Below are positions 52,754 to 63,634 of a stretch of 64,000 bases of DNA, piece after piece; position 1 is the stretch's first letter; each line of letters begins with the position of its first letter. A program made the translations under genes and the position numbers. Below the pieces are notes generated by a model, which was not told the origin of the DNA, did not search any database, and worked only from the letters and a program-made list of their open reading frames with translations. The stretch spans positions 1 through 64,000 of the forward strand of contig CACKNR010000002.1 in assembly GCA_902601545.1 (NCBI GenBank), written 5' to 3'. This stretch comes from an uncultured Pelagibacteraceae bacterium. Lineage in GTDB: Bacteria > Pseudomonadota > Alphaproteobacteria > Pelagibacterales > Pelagibacteraceae.

Positions 52754-54649
52754 ATGAATGTAAAAAATTTAGTAATGTGGGTCATCATAGTCTTACTGTC
52801 AGTAGGTCTATTTAATATGTTTCAAGATCCAAACAAGATTAACTCGAGTAAAGACAATCTTGCTTTTTCAAATTTTCTAAACGAAGTAGACGAGGGAAGA
52901 GTTGTTGAGGTTAAGATTCAAGGAAATAATATTTCTGGTATTTTAGCTAATGGTAAATCTTTTACAACTTACTCTCCTAACTATCCAAAGTTAGTAGAAC
53001 GACTTTCTTCTAAGGGAGTAAGTATAGTAGCATCACCTCAGGAGGATAAAATGCCATCACTTTTAGGGATCTTACTTTCATGGTTTCCTATGCTGTTACT
53101 TATTGGTGTTTGGATATTTTTTATGCGACAGATGCAAGGTGGAAAAGGTGGCGCCATGGGATTTGGAAGATCTAAGGCTAAGTTATTAAATGAGGCTCAA
53201 GGTAAAGTAACTTTTAATGATGTTGCGGGCGTTGAGGAAGCTAAAGAGGAAGTAGAGGAAATAGTAGAATTTTTAAAAGACCCGAAAAAATTTAGTAGAT
53301 TAGGAGGAAAAATTCCTAAAGGAGCTTTGTTAATCGGCCCACCAGGAACTGGAAAAACTCTTTTAGCAAAAGCGATTGCTGGAGAAGCCAATGTTCCGTT
53401 TTTTTCAATTTCAGGATCTGACTTTGTTGAAATGTTCGTTGGTGTAGGTGCATCACGAGTCAGAGATATGTTCGAGCAAGGAAAAAAACATTCACCGTGT
53501 ATAATTTTTATAGATGAGATTGATGCAGTCGGGAGAAGTAGAGGTGCTGGACTAGGTGGTGGTAACGATGAGAGAGAGCAAACTTTAAATCAACTTCTTG
53601 TGGAGATGGACGGTTTTGATACTAACGAAGGTATCATCTTAATCGCAGCAACAAACAGACCTGATGTATTAGATCCTGCTTTATTAAGACCAGGAAGATT
53701 TGATAGGCAAGTTGTAGTTGGCAATCCTGATATTATTGGAAGAGAAGCTATTTTAAAAGTTCACGTTAAGAAGATTAATACGGGTCCAGATGTTAAATTA
53801 AGAACCATTGCAAGAGGTACTCCAGGTTTTTCAGGAGCTGATTTAGCAAATTTAATAAACGAGTCTGCGCTTTTAGCAGCAAGAAAAAATAAAAGAGTTG
53901 TAACCATGTCTGATGTTGAAGAAGCAAAAGATAAAGTTATGATGGGAGCAGAGAGAAGATCGATGGTAATGTCAGAGGATGAAAAAAAACTTACTGCCTA
54001 TCATGAAGGAGGTCACGCTATTGTAGCATTAAATGAAAAAGCATCAGATCCAATTCACAAAGCAACTATCATACCTAGAGGAAGGGCTCTAGGAATGGTA
54101 ATGAGACTTCCTGAAAGAGATCAACTTTCAGTATCTAGAGAAAAAATGCATGCTGATATAGCAGTAGCAATGGGAGGTAGAATTGCCGAAGAAATTATTT
54201 TTGGTCATGATAAGGTAACTTCTGGAGCTTCATCAGATATAGAGATGGTTACAAAAATGGCAAAAAATATGGTCACTAAATACGGAATGAGCTCTGAACT
54301 CGGAACTATTGCATACGGAGAGAATGAGGAGGAAGTTTTTTTAGGTAGATCAGTGACTAAACAACAAAATATGTCAGAAGAAACAGCAAAAAAAATTGAC
54401 TTAGAAGTTAAGAAAATCGTGGATACAGGATATGAAAGAGCCAGAAAAGTTCTTACAGAAAAAATTGATGATCTACATAAGATTGCAAAAGCCTTGTTAA
54501 TCTACGAAACCTTATCTGGTGACGAGATTAGAGATTTGATCATAAAAGACATCAAGCCGACAAGATCATTTAAAGAAGAAGACCATGAGGACGGAACACC
54601 TTCATCTGCCCTAGGTTCACTAGGATTAAAACCTAAACCTGCATTATAA
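52754..54649 (+). CDS. ftsH: ATP-dependent zinc metalloprotease FtsH
   Basis: A 631-residue membrane protease. Two membrane helices flank a small periplasmic domain ([18 protein letters not shown] and [20 protein letters not shown]). The AAA module has [18 protein letters not shown] (Walker A), [15 protein letters not shown] (Walker B) and the [20 protein letters not shown] sensor. The protease zinc motif is HEGGH near residue 417. It degrades misfolded membrane proteins and regulators such as sigma-32, whose gene is in this window. The order tilS-ftsH-folP-glmM is conserved. Confidence 0.97.
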   Translation: MNVKNLVMWVIIVLLSVGLFNMFQDPNKINSSKDNLAFSNFLNEVDEGRVVEVKIQGNNISGILANGKSFTTYSPNYPKLVERLSSKGVSIVASPQEDKMPSLLGILLSWFPMLLLIGVWIFFMRQMQGGKGGAMGFGRSKAKLLNEAQGKVTFNDVAGVEEAKEEVEEIVEFLKDPKKFSRLGGKIPKGALLIGPPGTGKTLLAKAIAGEANVPFFSISGSDFVEMFVGVGASRVRDMFEQGKKHSPCIIFIDEIDAVGRSRGAGLGGGNDEREQTLNQLLVEMDGFDTNEGIILIAATNRPDVLDPALLRPGRFDRQVVVGNPDIIGREAILKVHVKKINTGPDVKLRTIARGTPGFSGADLANLINESALLAARKNKRVVTMSDVEEAKDKVMMGAERRSMVMSEDEKKLTAYHEGGHAIVALNEKASDPIHKATIIPRGRALGMVMRLPERDQLSVSREKMHADIAVAMGGRIAEEIIFGHDKVTSGASSDIEMVTKMAKNMVTKYGMSSELGTIAYGENEEEVFLGRSVTKQQNMSEETAKKIDLEVKKIVDTGYERARKVLTEKIDDLHKIAKALLIYETLSGDEIRDLIIKDIKPTRSFKEEDHEDGTPSSALGSLGLKPKPAL

Positions 54650-54655
54650 AAATAC

Positions 54656-55717
54656 ATGATTAAATATTACACACGTGCGTGTAATTTTTATTATGGTAAA
54701 GAGGCCCAGCTTCAAATTAAAAAAAAAATTGCCTTACCGCTTTGTGGTTACAAATTTATAGCATTTGACTCAATTGAATTATTCATAAGAACAAATAACA
54801 AAATCAATTCTAAAATAATTTTGCTCAAGAATTTGAATAAACTAAATAGGCTTGAATATAAAATAATCACAAAAGACTTACGTAAAATAACAAAAAAAAG
54901 AAAAAATTTTTTAAAAAACGTAGATTTTTCTAAGCCAATAGTCATGGGTATTTTAAATTTAACACCTGACAGTTTTTCCGATGGAGGCTTATTTAATAAA
55001 AACACAAAATCGTTTGAGCATATTTCAAATATGATAAATTCTGGAGCAGAAATAATTGATGTAGGAGGTGAGTCTACAAGACCAGGGTCAAAAACGGTTA
55101 GTATAAATAACGAATGGAAAAGATTAAAATATGTTTTAAAAAATTTTAAAAACAAATTTTCAAAAACTTGTCTTTCTGTTGATACAAGAAAGTCCCATAT
55201 TATGATAAAAGCAATAAATTGTGGGGCTAATTTAATTAATGATGTTTCAGGATTTAATTATGATAAAAAATCCATTAAAGTTTTAAAAAAAAAAAAGATT
55301 TCAAAAGTAATTCATCACATGCAAGGGACGCCAAAAACGATGCAAAATAATCCAAAATATAATAACGTACTTTTTGATATATATGACTTTTTTGAGGACA
55401 AAATCAATGATTTATCAGATAAAAATATAATTATTGATCCAGGAATAGGTTTCGGAAAAACTTTGAAACATAATTTGACTTTAATATCTAAAATTTCTTT
55501 GTTTCATAGTTTAGGTTTTCCAATAATGATCGGTACTTCAAGAAAAAGATTTATAAACGAGATATCAAAGAAATATGATAGCAAAGAAAGAATAGGCGGT
55601 ACTATAGCCTCAGTTTTATTTCTCCTATCGCAAGGAGTTCAAATTTATAGAGTACATAATGTAAGAGAAGTAAAACAAGGAATTTCGGTATTCAGAGAAA
55701 TTTTATTAAACCAATGA
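54656..55717 (+). CDS. folP: Dihydropteroate synthase
   Basis: A 353-residue protein. The first 90 or so residues are an extension of no clear motif; the TIM-barrel starts at VMGILNLTPDSFSDGGLFNK near residue 98 and includes IDVGGESTRPGSKTV, LINDVSGF, VIHHMQGTPKTMQNNP, IIIDPGIGFGKTLKHN and GTSRKRFI. It joins dihydropterin pyrophosphate and p-aminobenzoate. It overlaps glmM by four bases. Confidence 0.93.
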   Translation: MIKYYTRACNFYYGKEAQLQIKKKIALPLCGYKFIAFDSIELFIRTNNKINSKIILLKNLNKLNRLEYKIITKDLRKITKKRKNFLKNVDFSKPIVMGILNLTPDSFSDGGLFNKNTKSFEHISNMINSGAEIIDVGGESTRPGSKTVSINNEWKRLKYVLKNFKNKFSKTCLSVDTRKSHIMIKAINCGANLINDVSGFNYDKKSIKVLKKKKISKVIHHMQGTPKTMQNNPKYNNVLFDIYDFFEDKINDLSDKNIIIDPGIGFGKTLKHNLTLISKISLFHSLGFPIMIGTSRKRFINEISKKYDSKERIGGTIASVLFLLSQGVQIYRVHNVREVKQGISVFREILLNQ

Positions 55718-57045
55718 AAAATAAATATTTTGGCACTGATGGAATCAGGGGAAGAGTTAATAGAGGAAATATAACAGGCGAAAAATTTTTCAAATTCGGT
55801 TTGGCCTCTGGCACATATTTTAAAAATCAGAAAAAAAATAAACAAATCGCTGTAATTGCAAAAGACACAAGGTTATCTGGATATACACTAGAGCCGGCTT
55901 TAGTTTCAGGTTTAGTCTCAGGAGGTATGCATGTTTTAACACTTGGACCTTTACCAACTAATGGCCTAGCGATGTTAACAAAAAAAATGAGAGCAAATAT
56001 GGGAATAATGATTACAGCTTCTCATAACCCATATTATGATAATGGATTAAAGTTGTTTGGCCCTGATGGTATGAAATTGTCTGATAAAATAGAAAAAAAA
56101 ATTGAAAAATTAATTGATGCCCAGTATCAAAAACAGCTTACAGATCCTAGAAAATTAGGAAGAGTAAAAAGGCTAGAAGATGGAAACGATAGATATATAA
56201 AAATACTCAAAAGCAATTTTCCAAAAAACTTTAATTTAAAAGGACTTAAAATTGCTTTAGATTGTGCAAATGGGGCATGCTATAAAGCTGCACCAAAAAT
56301 GTTTAAAGACCTTGGAGCTAAAGTATATTCCTTAGGAGTCAAACCAAACGGTCTAAATATAAACGATAAATGTGGCTCAACTAACCCTTATAAAATAAGA
56401 AATTTAGTAAAGAAGTTTAAAGCCCATATAGGTATTTCTTTTGATGGCGACGCAGATAGAATAATAATGTGCGATGAGAATGGTAAAATTATTGATGGAG
56501 ACCAAATTATTGCGATGTTAGCCCAAAGATGGAAATCTAAAAAAATTCTAAAAGGTGGAGTTATTGGAACTTTAATGTCAAATTATGGTTTAGAAAATTT
56601 CTTAAAAGAAAAAAAGATTAAGTTTTATAGGTCAAAAGTGGGTGATAGGTATGTAAAGGAGATGATGAAGAAAAATAATTTTAATTTAGGTGGTGAACAA
56701 TCTGGACATATTATTCTAGGAAAATTTGCAACTACTGGAGACGGATTAATGGTTGCTTTAGAGGTATTATTTTCATTAAGAAAAGGAAAGAGTGCTAGCA
56801 AGTTACTAAATGTATTTAGACCTGTACCTCAAATTTTAGAAAATATTAGCGTTAAAAATAAGAATATTATTAATAAGATGAGTTGTAAAAGTGCGATAAA
56901 AAAAGCAGAGTCTTTAATGTCTCGCAAAGGTAGAATATTGGTTAGAAAATCTGGAACAGAGCCAAAAATTAGAATAATGGTAGAGTCAAGTGAAAAAAAA
57001 TTGATTTATAAATGTATTAACCTAATTAAAAGATCAATAAGTTAA
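55714..57045 (+). CDS. glmM: Phosphoglucosamine mutase
   Basis: A 443-residue protein. KYFGTDGIRGRVN at the N-terminus, the phosphoserine loop MITASHNPYYDNGLKLFG, the metal loop SFDGDADRIIMCDENGKIID, GGEQSGHIILG, and the phosphate site VRKSGTEPKIRIMVE are complete. It makes glucosamine 1-phosphate for UDP-GlcNAc and thus also for the glycan island. The stop is followed at once by the thiD GTG. Confidence 0.96.
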   Translation: MKNKYFGTDGIRGRVNRGNITGEKFFKFGLASGTYFKNQKKNKQIAVIAKDTRLSGYTLEPALVSGLVSGGMHVLTLGPLPTNGLAMLTKKMRANMGIMITASHNPYYDNGLKLFGPDGMKLSDKIEKKIEKLIDAQYQKQLTDPRKLGRVKRLEDGNDRYIKILKSNFPKNFNLKGLKIALDCANGACYKAAPKMFKDLGAKVYSLGVKPNGLNINDKCGSTNPYKIRNLVKKFKAHIGISFDGDADRIIMCDENGKIIDGDQIIAMLAQRWKSKKILKGGVIGTLMSNYGLENFLKEKKIKFYRSKVGDRYVKEMMKKNNFNLGGEQSGHIILGKFATTGDGLMVALEVLFSLRKGKSASKLLNVFRPVPQILENISVKNKNIINKMSCKSAIKKAESLMSRKGRILVRKSGTEPKIRIMVESSEKKLIYKCINLIKRSIS

Positions 57046-57858
57046 GTGATTGCTAGATCGAAAATTTTAGTTATTGCTGGCTCCGACTCTTCTGGTGGAG
57101 CTGGGATACAAGCAGATATAAAAACTATCACAGCCTTGGGAGGTTACGCGATGACCGCTATCACAGCTATTACCGCTCAAAATACGACAGGAGTTAATTC
57201 AGTAATAGCTATTAATCCGAAACAAATAGAAAAACAAATCTCTTTTACTTGCAAAGACATTAAGCCTGATGCAGTAAAGATAGGAATGCTACACTCATCA
57301 AATGTAATCAATTCCGTTACAAAACAACTTAAAAAAATTAAATCAAACAAAATAATTCTAGATCCTGTCATGGTTTCAAAAAGCGGCACAAAACTAATAA
57401 ATAATTCTGCAATTAATACTTTAAAAAAAAAATTGATAAAACAAACTTATTTAATTACTCCAAATATTCCTGAGGCAGAAGTTTTGACAAAAATTAAAAT
57501 TAATAATCTAGATGATATGAAAAGTGCAGCTAAAATTCTTTTAAAATTAGGTACAAAAAATGTTCTGATAAAAGGGGGGCATAGAAAGTCAAAATATGTA
57601 GAGGATTTATTATATAATAAAAAAGAAAATACTGTTTTTAGAAACAAAAAAATCTTTTCTAAAAACACACATGGTACTGGTTGCACTTTATCAAGTGCAA
57701 TTACAACTTTTTTATCATGTGGAAAACCACTAAAGAAATCTTGTGAACTTGGTATTAAATATGTAAATCATGCTATAAAATATAATTTAAATTATGGAAA
57801 AGGTCATGGTCCAATCAATCATCTTAACTCATTAATAATAAGGAGAAAATTTATCTAA
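57046..57858 (+). CDS. thiD: Hydroxymethylpyrimidine (phosphate) kinase
   Basis: A 270-residue kinase with a GTG start directly after the glmM stop. [20 protein letters not shown] at the N-terminus, [46 protein letters not shown], and [20 protein letters not shown] are the ribokinase-like ThiD set. It phosphorylates HMP to the pyrophosphate used by ThiE. No TPP riboswitch is present, as there is no leader. Confidence 0.93.
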   Translation: MIARSKILVIAGSDSSGGAGIQADIKTITALGGYAMTAITAITAQNTTGVNSVIAINPKQIEKQISFTCKDIKPDAVKIGMLHSSNVINSVTKQLKKIKSNKIILDPVMVSKSGTKLINNSAINTLKKKLIKQTYLITPNIPEAEVLTKIKINNLDDMKSAAKILLKLGTKNVLIKGGHRKSKYVEDLLYNKKENTVFRNKKIFSKNTHGTGCTLSSAITTFLSCGKPLKKSCELGIKYVNHAIKYNLNYGKGHGPINHLNSLIIRRKFI

Positions 57859-59150
57859 TGAAAAATGTGGTTGTGGTAGGATCTCAATGGGGTGACGAGG
57901 GAAAAGGAAAAATTGTTGACTGGTTGTCTAGTGAAGCCGATGTTGTAGTTCGTTTTCAAGGTGGTCATAATGCTGGTCACACTATAGTAATTAACAAAAA
58001 AATATTTAAACTTAGACTTTTACCTTCTGGAATAGTTAGAAAAGGAAAGATCTCAGTTTTAGGTAATGGAGTCGTAATAGATCCTTGGGCGCTATTAAGT
58101 GAAATAGATGAGATTAAAAAAAAGGGAGTAAACGTTACGCCTGAAAATTTTATGATTTCAGAGTCTTCATCTCTAATTTTACCATTTCACCAAGAAATGG
58201 ACGAAATTAGAGAGAATGCTGCCGGAAAAGACAAAATAGGAACTACTAAAAGGGGCATTGGACCATGTTATGAGGATAAAGTTGGAAGAAGGTCTATTAG
58301 AGTTATGGATTTAAGATCAGAAAGTAATTTAAATAATAGATTAGAGAATGTTTTATTGCATCATAATGCTATAAGAAAAGGTCTTAAAAAAAAGACCTTC
58401 AAAAAAGATACTTTAAAAAAAGAGCTACTTAAGATTGCACCTAAGATACTTGAATTTGCAAAACCAATTTGGCTTAAGTTAGATGAATTTAGAAAGGAGA
58501 GAAAAAGAGTATTGTTTGAAGGAGCTCAAGGTATTTTGCTAGATGTTGATCACGGTACTTATCCATTTGTTACCTCTTCTAATACAGTTCCAGCCATGGC
58601 ATCAACTGGCTCAGGCTCAGGTCCAGAAAATTTAAATTATATATTAGGTATTACTAAAGCTTATACAACAAGAGTGGGCAGCGGACCTTTTCCCACTGAA
58701 TTACAAAATGATCTAGGAGAAAAACTTGGCAGGAGAGGAAAAGAGTTTGGCACAGTAACAGCAAGAAAAAGAAGATGTGGTTGGTTTGATGCTGTCTTAG
58801 TAAGGCAAACAATAAAAATTTCTGGCATCAATGGAATTGCTTTAACAAAGCTAGATGTGTTGGACGATTTTGATGAGATAAAAATGTGCGTTAAGTATAT
58901 GCTAAATGATAAAGAGATAGATTATTTACCTGCAGCTTCAGAGGATCAATTTAATGTAAAACCTGTTTATAGAACGTTTAAAGGATGGAATAAGTCAACT
59001 CAAGGTATAAGAAATGTTGAGGATTTACCTGAAAATGCAAAAAAATACGTGTTTGCTCTTGAAGACTTTATAGGTGCTAAAGTTTCAAGTATTTCCACCA
59101 GTCCAGAGAGGGAAGATACAATTTTAATTGAAGATCCGTTTAAAACTTAA
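57858..59150 (+). CDS. purA: Adenylosuccinate synthetase
   Basis: A 430-residue enzyme. [20 protein letters not shown] at the N-terminus, [49 protein letters not shown] and [23 protein letters not shown], and [20 protein letters not shown] are invariant. It joins IMP and aspartate using GTP. It overlaps thiD by one base (TAATG) and shares a TTAA stop palindrome with convergent rpoH. Confidence 0.96.
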   Translation: MKNVVVVGSQWGDEGKGKIVDWLSSEADVVVRFQGGHNAGHTIVINKKIFKLRLLPSGIVRKGKISVLGNGVVIDPWALLSEIDEIKKKGVNVTPENFMISESSSLILPFHQEMDEIRENAAGKDKIGTTKRGIGPCYEDKVGRRSIRVMDLRSESNLNNRLENVLLHHNAIRKGLKKKTFKKDTLKKELLKIAPKILEFAKPIWLKLDEFRKERKRVLFEGAQGILLDVDHGTYPFVTSSNTVPAMASTGSGSGPENLNYILGITKAYTTRVGSGPFPTELQNDLGEKLGRRGKEFGTVTARKRRCGWFDAVLVRQTIKISGINGIALTKLDVLDDFDEIKMCVKYMLNDKEIDYLPAASEDQFNVKPVYRTFKGWNKSTQGIRNVEDLPENAKKYVFALEDFIGAKVSSISTSPEREDTILIEDPFKT

Positions 59151-60043
59151 TTTGATGGAAGTAAATTCTTTGCATTTTTTGAATTTATCATAGATTTCTG
59201 TAATTTTTCGAATGCTTTAGTTTCAATTTGTCTTATTCTCTCTCTACTAATTTTATATTTTTTACTTAAATCCTCTAAAGTAACAGGCTCTTCTTTTAAT
59301 CTTCTGGCTAAAATTATTTCTTTTTCTCTATCATTTAAAATATTCATTGCTTCTTTTAATAATGTTTTTTTATCGTTATATTCTTGTCTTTGTGACATCA
59401 ATAACTCTTGATCTAAACTTTCATCAACTAGCCAGTCTTGCCATTCATCTGCTTCACCATATTTAATAGGGTCATTTAACGATTTTTCTTGTCCCATCAT
59501 TCTTCTATTCATGTTAATCACCTCCTCAGAGTCAACATCTAGCCTTTTAGATATTTCGTCTACGTGTTCATCTTTTAAATCACCCTCTTGGTGAGGGGCG
59601 ATCTGACTTTTAATTTTTTTTAGATTAAAAAAAAGTTTTTTTTGAGCCGTTGTAGTACCCATTTTAACTAGACTCCAAGATCTAAGAACATATTCTTGTA
59701 TAGCCGCTTTAATCCACCACATGGCATAAGTTGCGAGACGAAAACCTTTGTCCGGATCAAATTTTTTTACTGCCTGCATTAAACCTAAATTTCCTTCAGA
59801 AATTAGCTCATTTACAGGTAAGCCATATCCTCTATAACCCATTGCAATTTTCGCTACTAATCTTAAATGGCTAGTAACTAACTTATGTGCTGATTGTAGA
59901 TTCCCATTCTCTCTCCAATTTTTTGCTAACATATATTCTTCTTCAGCATCTAACATAGGAAATTTCTTAATCTGTGTTAGATATACAGACAAACCTCCAG
60001 AGGAGGGTGAAGGTAAATTAGATATACTATTTTTATTGCTCAT
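59147..60043 (-). CDS. rpoH: RNA polymerase sigma factor RpoH (sigma-32)
   Basis: A 298-residue heat-shock sigma factor. Region 2 has [20 protein letters not shown] then [20 protein letters not shown] and [20 protein letters not shown]; the RpoH box appears as a Lys/Gln-rich [14 protein letters not shown]. Region 4 has [39 protein letters not shown]. The longest frame opens at TTG 60061, but ATG 60043 gives the usual start. No Shine-Dalgarno sequence precedes either. Confidence 0.94.
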   Translation of the reverse strand: MSNKNSISNLPSPSSGGLSVYLTQIKKFPMLDAEEEYMLAKNWRENGNLQSAHKLVTSHLRLVAKIAMGYRGYGLPVNELISEGNLGLMQAVKKFDPDKGFRLATYAMWWIKAAIQEYVLRSWSLVKMGTTTAQKKLFFNLKKIKSQIAPHQEGDLKDEHVDEISKRLDVDSEEVINMNRRMMGQEKSLNDPIKYGEADEWQDWLVDESLDQELLMSQRQEYNDKKTLLKEAMNILNDREKEIILARRLKEEPVTLEDLSKKYKISRERIRQIETKAFEKLQKSMINSKNAKNLLPSN

Positions 60044-60071
60044 AGATCTAAATATATACAATTTTTTTTTT

Positions 60072-61052
60072 TCAACTAGTATGATTATTTAGAAAATTAA
60101 ACATTTTTTTAAAATAAATAGGTAAATTAGACTGAAATTTTACTATTTTCTTTTTGGTTGGATGAATAAATTCAATCGATTGAGCATGAAGGCATTGACC
60201 TTTAAGATTGTTTAAATTCTGCAGAAATTCCTTATTGATTTTTTTGTATTTTCTATTTTTTTTTCCATATTGATCGTCACCTATTAATGATGCCCCTTTA
60301 TAACTCAAATGAACCCTAATTTGATGGGTTCTGCCTGTTTCTAAATTACATTCAATTAAGCTTATTCGCGGCACATCTTTTATGTTGAAAACTTTTAATG
60401 TCTTGTAATTAGTCACAGCCTTTTTTCCATTAATTTCACTCACAATCATAAGTTTTCTATTTTTTTTACTTCTTGTGATCAAAGTTTTTATTTGTCCATT
60501 TAAAGGCCTAATAACTCCCCAAACTAAACACTTATAGCTTCTTTTTATTGAATGTTTGCTAAATTGTTTACTTATCTCATAGTGTGAAAAATTATTTTTT
60601 GCTACTACTAATAAGCCACTTGTATTTTTATCTATCCTATGAACAATTCCAGGCCTTAAATCACCATTAATATTTGATAAATTATCCTTATACTTAAATA
60701 AAAGTGCATTTACTAAAGTGTTTTTGAAATTTCCAGCACCAGGGTGGACTACCATGCCTTGTGGCTTATTTATTATCAAAATATCTTTATCTTCATAAAT
60801 TATTTCTAATTTAATTTCTTTAGCAGATAAGGTTGAGACTTTTTCAAATTCAATTTTGACCAAAATTTGGTCATTATGTTTTATCTTTTTAGAAGGTGCT
60901 TTTATAATTTGGTCGTTTACCTTAACATTCTTTTTTTCAATTAGTTTTTTTATTGAAGAACGAGTAAAATTAGCCATTTTTTTAGTTAAATATATATCAA
61001 GCCTTTCACCGCTATGCGTACCATCTATTAAAAATTTAATTGTTTTATTCAT
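60072..61052 (-). CDS. rluD: Ribosomal large-subunit pseudouridine synthase, RluD family
   Basis: A 326-residue enzyme. An S4 RNA-binding domain (RLDIYLTKKMANFTRSSIKK) is followed by the catalytic GIVHRIDKNTSGLLVVAKN, whose Asp attacks uridine. LETGRTHQIRVHLSYKGASL is the second motif. RluD acts on helix 69 of 23S rRNA; RluC is an alternative. It precedes rpoH on the same strand by 28 bases. Confidence 0.9.
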   Translation of the reverse strand: MNKTIKFLIDGTHSGERLDIYLTKKMANFTRSSIKKLIEKKNVKVNDQIIKAPSKKIKHNDQILVKIEFEKVSTLSAKEIKLEIIYEDKDILIINKPQGMVVHPGAGNFKNTLVNALLFKYKDNLSNINGDLRPGIVHRIDKNTSGLLVVAKNNFSHYEISKQFSKHSIKRSYKCLVWGVIRPLNGQIKTLITRSKKNRKLMIVSEINGKKAVTNYKTLKVFNIKDVPRISLIECNLETGRTHQIRVHLSYKGASLIGDDQYGKKNRKYKKINKEFLQNLNNLKGQCLHAQSIEFIHPTKKKIVKFQSNLPIYFKKMFNFLNNHTS

Positions 61053-61075
61053 AAATTAATTTAGATTAGTTTTAT

Positions 61076-61153
61076 GCGCCGGTAGCTTCAACTGGATAGA
61101 GCGCCGGATTTCGGCTCCGGAGGTTATGGGTTCGACTCCTATCCGGCGCACCA
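61076..61153 (+). tRNA. tRNA-Arg(TCG)
   Basis: A 78-base cloverleaf with encoded CCA (61151-61153). The acceptor GCGCCGG pairs with CCGGCGC. The anticodon stem CCGGA/TCCGG closes TTTCGGC, giving anticodon TCG for CGA. The T-arm is ATGGG-TTCGACT-CCTAT. It lies between rluD and a convergent glycosyltransferase that ends three bases away. Confidence 0.95.
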
Positions 61154-61156
61154 AAA

Positions 61157-61960
61157 TCAGATAATCCATTTTGAAAATTTTTCTTTATTTTGTGTTATAT
61201 AATCTGGAAAAGTACTATTTAATTCAACTTTCTTTAAATTGAAACCCCTATTAAAAATATCCTCATTATTAGTTATTTTTTCTTCAATTTTTTTTATATC
61301 CAATTCACCATTGTTATATTCGCCATGAGAAAAAGATTGAACTTTGTTAAGAATTTGTCCTGGAGTTTGTAAAAAAGAAAAATGCCAACCGCCATTATCG
61401 ATTATTTGTAAATTTCTTTTATCTAATCTCCAAAATGGATATTTTTTAAATTTCAAATTTCTTAATTCCTGCATCGATGATAAATGTTTCACTTTTGTAA
61501 TTTTTGATCCCATCCAATTATTTTCTTCTAAATTTTGTAAATTCAATTTATACATAAAAGTTTTTTGACAGAAAGCTATGAATTTTTTATTTTTATTGAT
61601 TTCTTTAATTTTTGTGAGATCTGGAATTTCATCGGAGTCCGATAAAATTATGAGATCATTAGGTTCGGCCTTTTTAATCCCTTCAATAAGAGAATTTCTT
61701 TGATGTTGTTCTATTGGAGACTCACCGCCGATATGATTGTGAAAGTTTATTTCCTCTTTATAGTCTGCAATTATAAATTTAATTTTATCTTTAAACTTTG
61801 AAAAGTTGTTTAAATTAAAGTTAATTTTTTTTCTTTTTCCCTGATGGGTTTTAGTAGACTCAGAGATAACAAAATAATCAACATAATTGTTCAAAATATT
61901 TAATCTTAAATCCACCATTTCATCTTCATCAAAATATTGAAAACAATCGTATACTGCCAT
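61157..61960 (-). CDS. Family 17 glycosyltransferase
   Basis: A 267-residue protein. It opens MAVYDCFQYFDEDEMVDLRL, the DCF-x-FFNELD-type start of GT17. SPIEQHQRNSLIEGIKKAEP then LIILSDSDEIPD provides the acidic donor motif, and IIDNGGWHFSFLQTPGQI the late motif. GT17 includes the eukaryotic bisecting GlcNAc transferase and many bacterial polysaccharide enzymes. It adds a sugar to a surface glycan; the sugar is not known. It is the gene nearest tRNA-Arg. Confidence 0.85.
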   Translation of the reverse strand: MAVYDCFQYFDEDEMVDLRLNILNNYVDYFVISESTKTHQGKRKKINFNLNNFSKFKDKIKFIIADYKEEINFHNHIGGESPIEQHQRNSLIEGIKKAEPNDLIILSDSDEIPDLTKIKEINKNKKFIAFCQKTFMYKLNLQNLEENNWMGSKITKVKHLSSMQELRNLKFKKYPFWRLDKRNLQIIDNGGWHFSFLQTPGQILNKVQSFSHGEYNNGELDIKKIEEKITNNEDIFNRGFNLKKVELNSTFPDYITQNKEKFSKWII

Positions 61961-61968
61961 AAACTAAG

Positions 61969-62916
61969 TTAACTGAAATATAAATCCTCAATTTTTTCTA
62001 TTTCATCATCCTTAATACTAAATCTAGCCATAATTATTTTTAAGATGCTCAATTGACCAAAAATTAAAAGTATACTTACGAATTTTTCTTTAAACTTTAA
62101 AATTAATTTTTTCCCTTCTTCGGTATCAAAATTAGGTATGAATAACATATCTAATTCTGCAGGTATTCTTGTGCTGTGCTTTCCAATTCCTTTCCAATCA
62201 ATTACAACATAATTTCGGTCGTATAAAAAACTAATTAGCTTATCCCAACTCGGTACATTTTTATACATAGAAAAGGTATGCGCCTCTAATTTAATCAATA
62301 AAGGTTTATATTCTCCTATACCTTTTAAAATATCAAATTCAGCACCCTGAGTATCGATTTTTAAAAAATCTAAATTTTCTATATTTAAATCGTTTAACAA
62401 ATTAGATATTGTATCGCATTCAACATCTAATGATCTTGTTACTTTAAATTTATCAAATTCTTTCTTTTCAATTTTATGAATATCAAATTTTTTTTCATCA
62501 GGAAAAAACATTGAAGAACTACCCAACCTATTGTCCATAACATAAAGTTTTTTTGTTGATATCTCACTCCACAAACCCTTGCTAATTACATCATTTTTAT
62601 CAATAATTTTTTCTGCTTCAGATTTGATGGGTTCAATAAATACACATTTAAAAAAATTATTGTATCTGGATGGAAAAAAATTATCTGTATTAAAGCCGTC
62701 TTGTGCCCCAACATCAAGTGATATGATCTTATCCTTTCCTAAATATTTTTTGATAATTTCTGAAAAATTATATTTGTTATTACTAAAGTAACTCTCATTT
62801 TCTAAATAGTTGATAGCTCTTCTATTCACTCTAAGCTTCAAAAATAACTTAGAAATTGATGGAAGTATCAATTTAAATATACTTTTTGTTAATTTTGAAA
62901 AAAATTTATTTAACAT
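61969..62916 (-). CDS. FkbM-family methyltransferase
   Basis: A 315-residue protein. SLDVGAQDGFNTDNFFPSRY is the SAM-binding loop, CVFIEPIKSEAEKI follows, and LDFLKIDTQGAEFDILKGIG is the FkbM signature. In polysaccharide loci FkbM proteins O-methylate sugars. A Leu/Lys-rich N-terminal 35 residues and a C-terminal extension of 60 residues lie outside the core. It is eight bases upstream of GT17 in transcription order. Confidence 0.88.
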   Translation of the reverse strand: MLNKFFSKLTKSIFKLILPSISKLFLKLRVNRRAINYLENESYFSNNKYNFSEIIKKYLGKDKIISLDVGAQDGFNTDNFFPSRYNNFFKCVFIEPIKSEAEKIIDKNDVISKGLWSEISTKKLYVMDNRLGSSSMFFPDEKKFDIHKIEKKEFDKFKVTRSLDVECDTISNLLNDLNIENLDFLKIDTQGAEFDILKGIGEYKPLLIKLEAHTFSMYKNVPSWDKLISFLYDRNYVVIDWKGIGKHSTRIPAELDMLFIPNFDTEEGKKLILKFKEKFVSILLIFGQLSILKIIMARFSIKDDEIEKIEDLYFS

Positions 62917-62925
62917 TTAATAAAA

Positions 62926-63633
62926 TTATTTTTTAGTAAAGGTTGTAAGTCCCAATTTTTTTCCCTCAATTACTGAGGAAGAACAATGAAGGTTAGTGCG
63001 ATCGAAAATTAACATTGATCCTACTTCCCACTCGTAAATAAGTTCAACCTCCAAACCAGTTAAATTATCTATCTTTTCATGCCTAAGATATTTTTTGTGT
63101 ATGTCTTTATCAAATGGTACTTTGCCGAACATCTTTAGGTGTTCAGAGGATCTTTTATTTTGGCCGTATTTTAAATCCTTTTTTTTTAATTCCTGCTCAT
63201 CAATTGTAAAATTTGTTGACTCGCCATAGAACCTGTTTTTAAAAATTACAGTACTTCCAACTGGTGTTAATGGTACCAAGCTTTGTTTAAAAATTAAATC
63301 GTTTAAATTAAATCCTCCGTCAATATGGAGTCCAATAGGATTGTAACTTTCTTGGAATAAACCTAGAATATCTGCACCATCTTCAGTTTTCAAATTATCG
63401 TAATGAAATTCTCCAATTTCATTTTTTAGTCTTGAATAAAATATTTCTTCTAATTTTTTGCCATATTCTGATAACCATCTTTTTTTAATTACATTTTGTT
63501 TTTTGTTGTGAACAGTAATCGGCAACTCATTATATAACTCTATAAATTCATTTATCTCTTTTTTACTAAAAATATCTTTTATAACTTTAGGTTTACCCTC
63601 ATTCTTTTTTATTTTTTCCAAATTACTATGCAT
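62926..63633 (-). CDS. Putative Fe(II)/2-oxoglutarate hydroxylase-like protein
   Basis: A 235-residue protein. NPIGLHIDGGF gives His-x-Asp and FDRTNLHCSSSVIEGKKLGL then TTF gives the distal His with a following Lys instead of the usual Arg. Similar proteins occur in glycan loci. The frame opens at GTG 63642 inside the upstream gene; ATG 63633, one base after that stop, is preferred. The substrate is unknown and the family call is provisional. Confidence 0.6.
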   Translation of the reverse strand: MHSNLEKIKKNEGKPKVIKDIFSKKEINEFIELYNELPITVHNKKQNVIKKRWLSEYGKKLEEIFYSRLKNEIGEFHYDNLKTEDGADILGLFQESYNPIGLHIDGGFNLNDLIFKQSLVPLTPVGSTVIFKNRFYGESTNFTIDEQELKKKDLKYGQNKRSSEHLKMFGKVPFDKDIHKKYLRHEKIDNLTGLEVELIYEWEVGSMLIFDRTNLHCSSSVIEGKKLGLTTFTKK

Positions 63634-63634
63634 A

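Noticed and set aside
57000..57060. TPP riboswitch before thiD, or before thiE near 39150
   Set aside because: Both genes start within a few bases of the preceding stop and no conserved TPP aptamer sequence is present.
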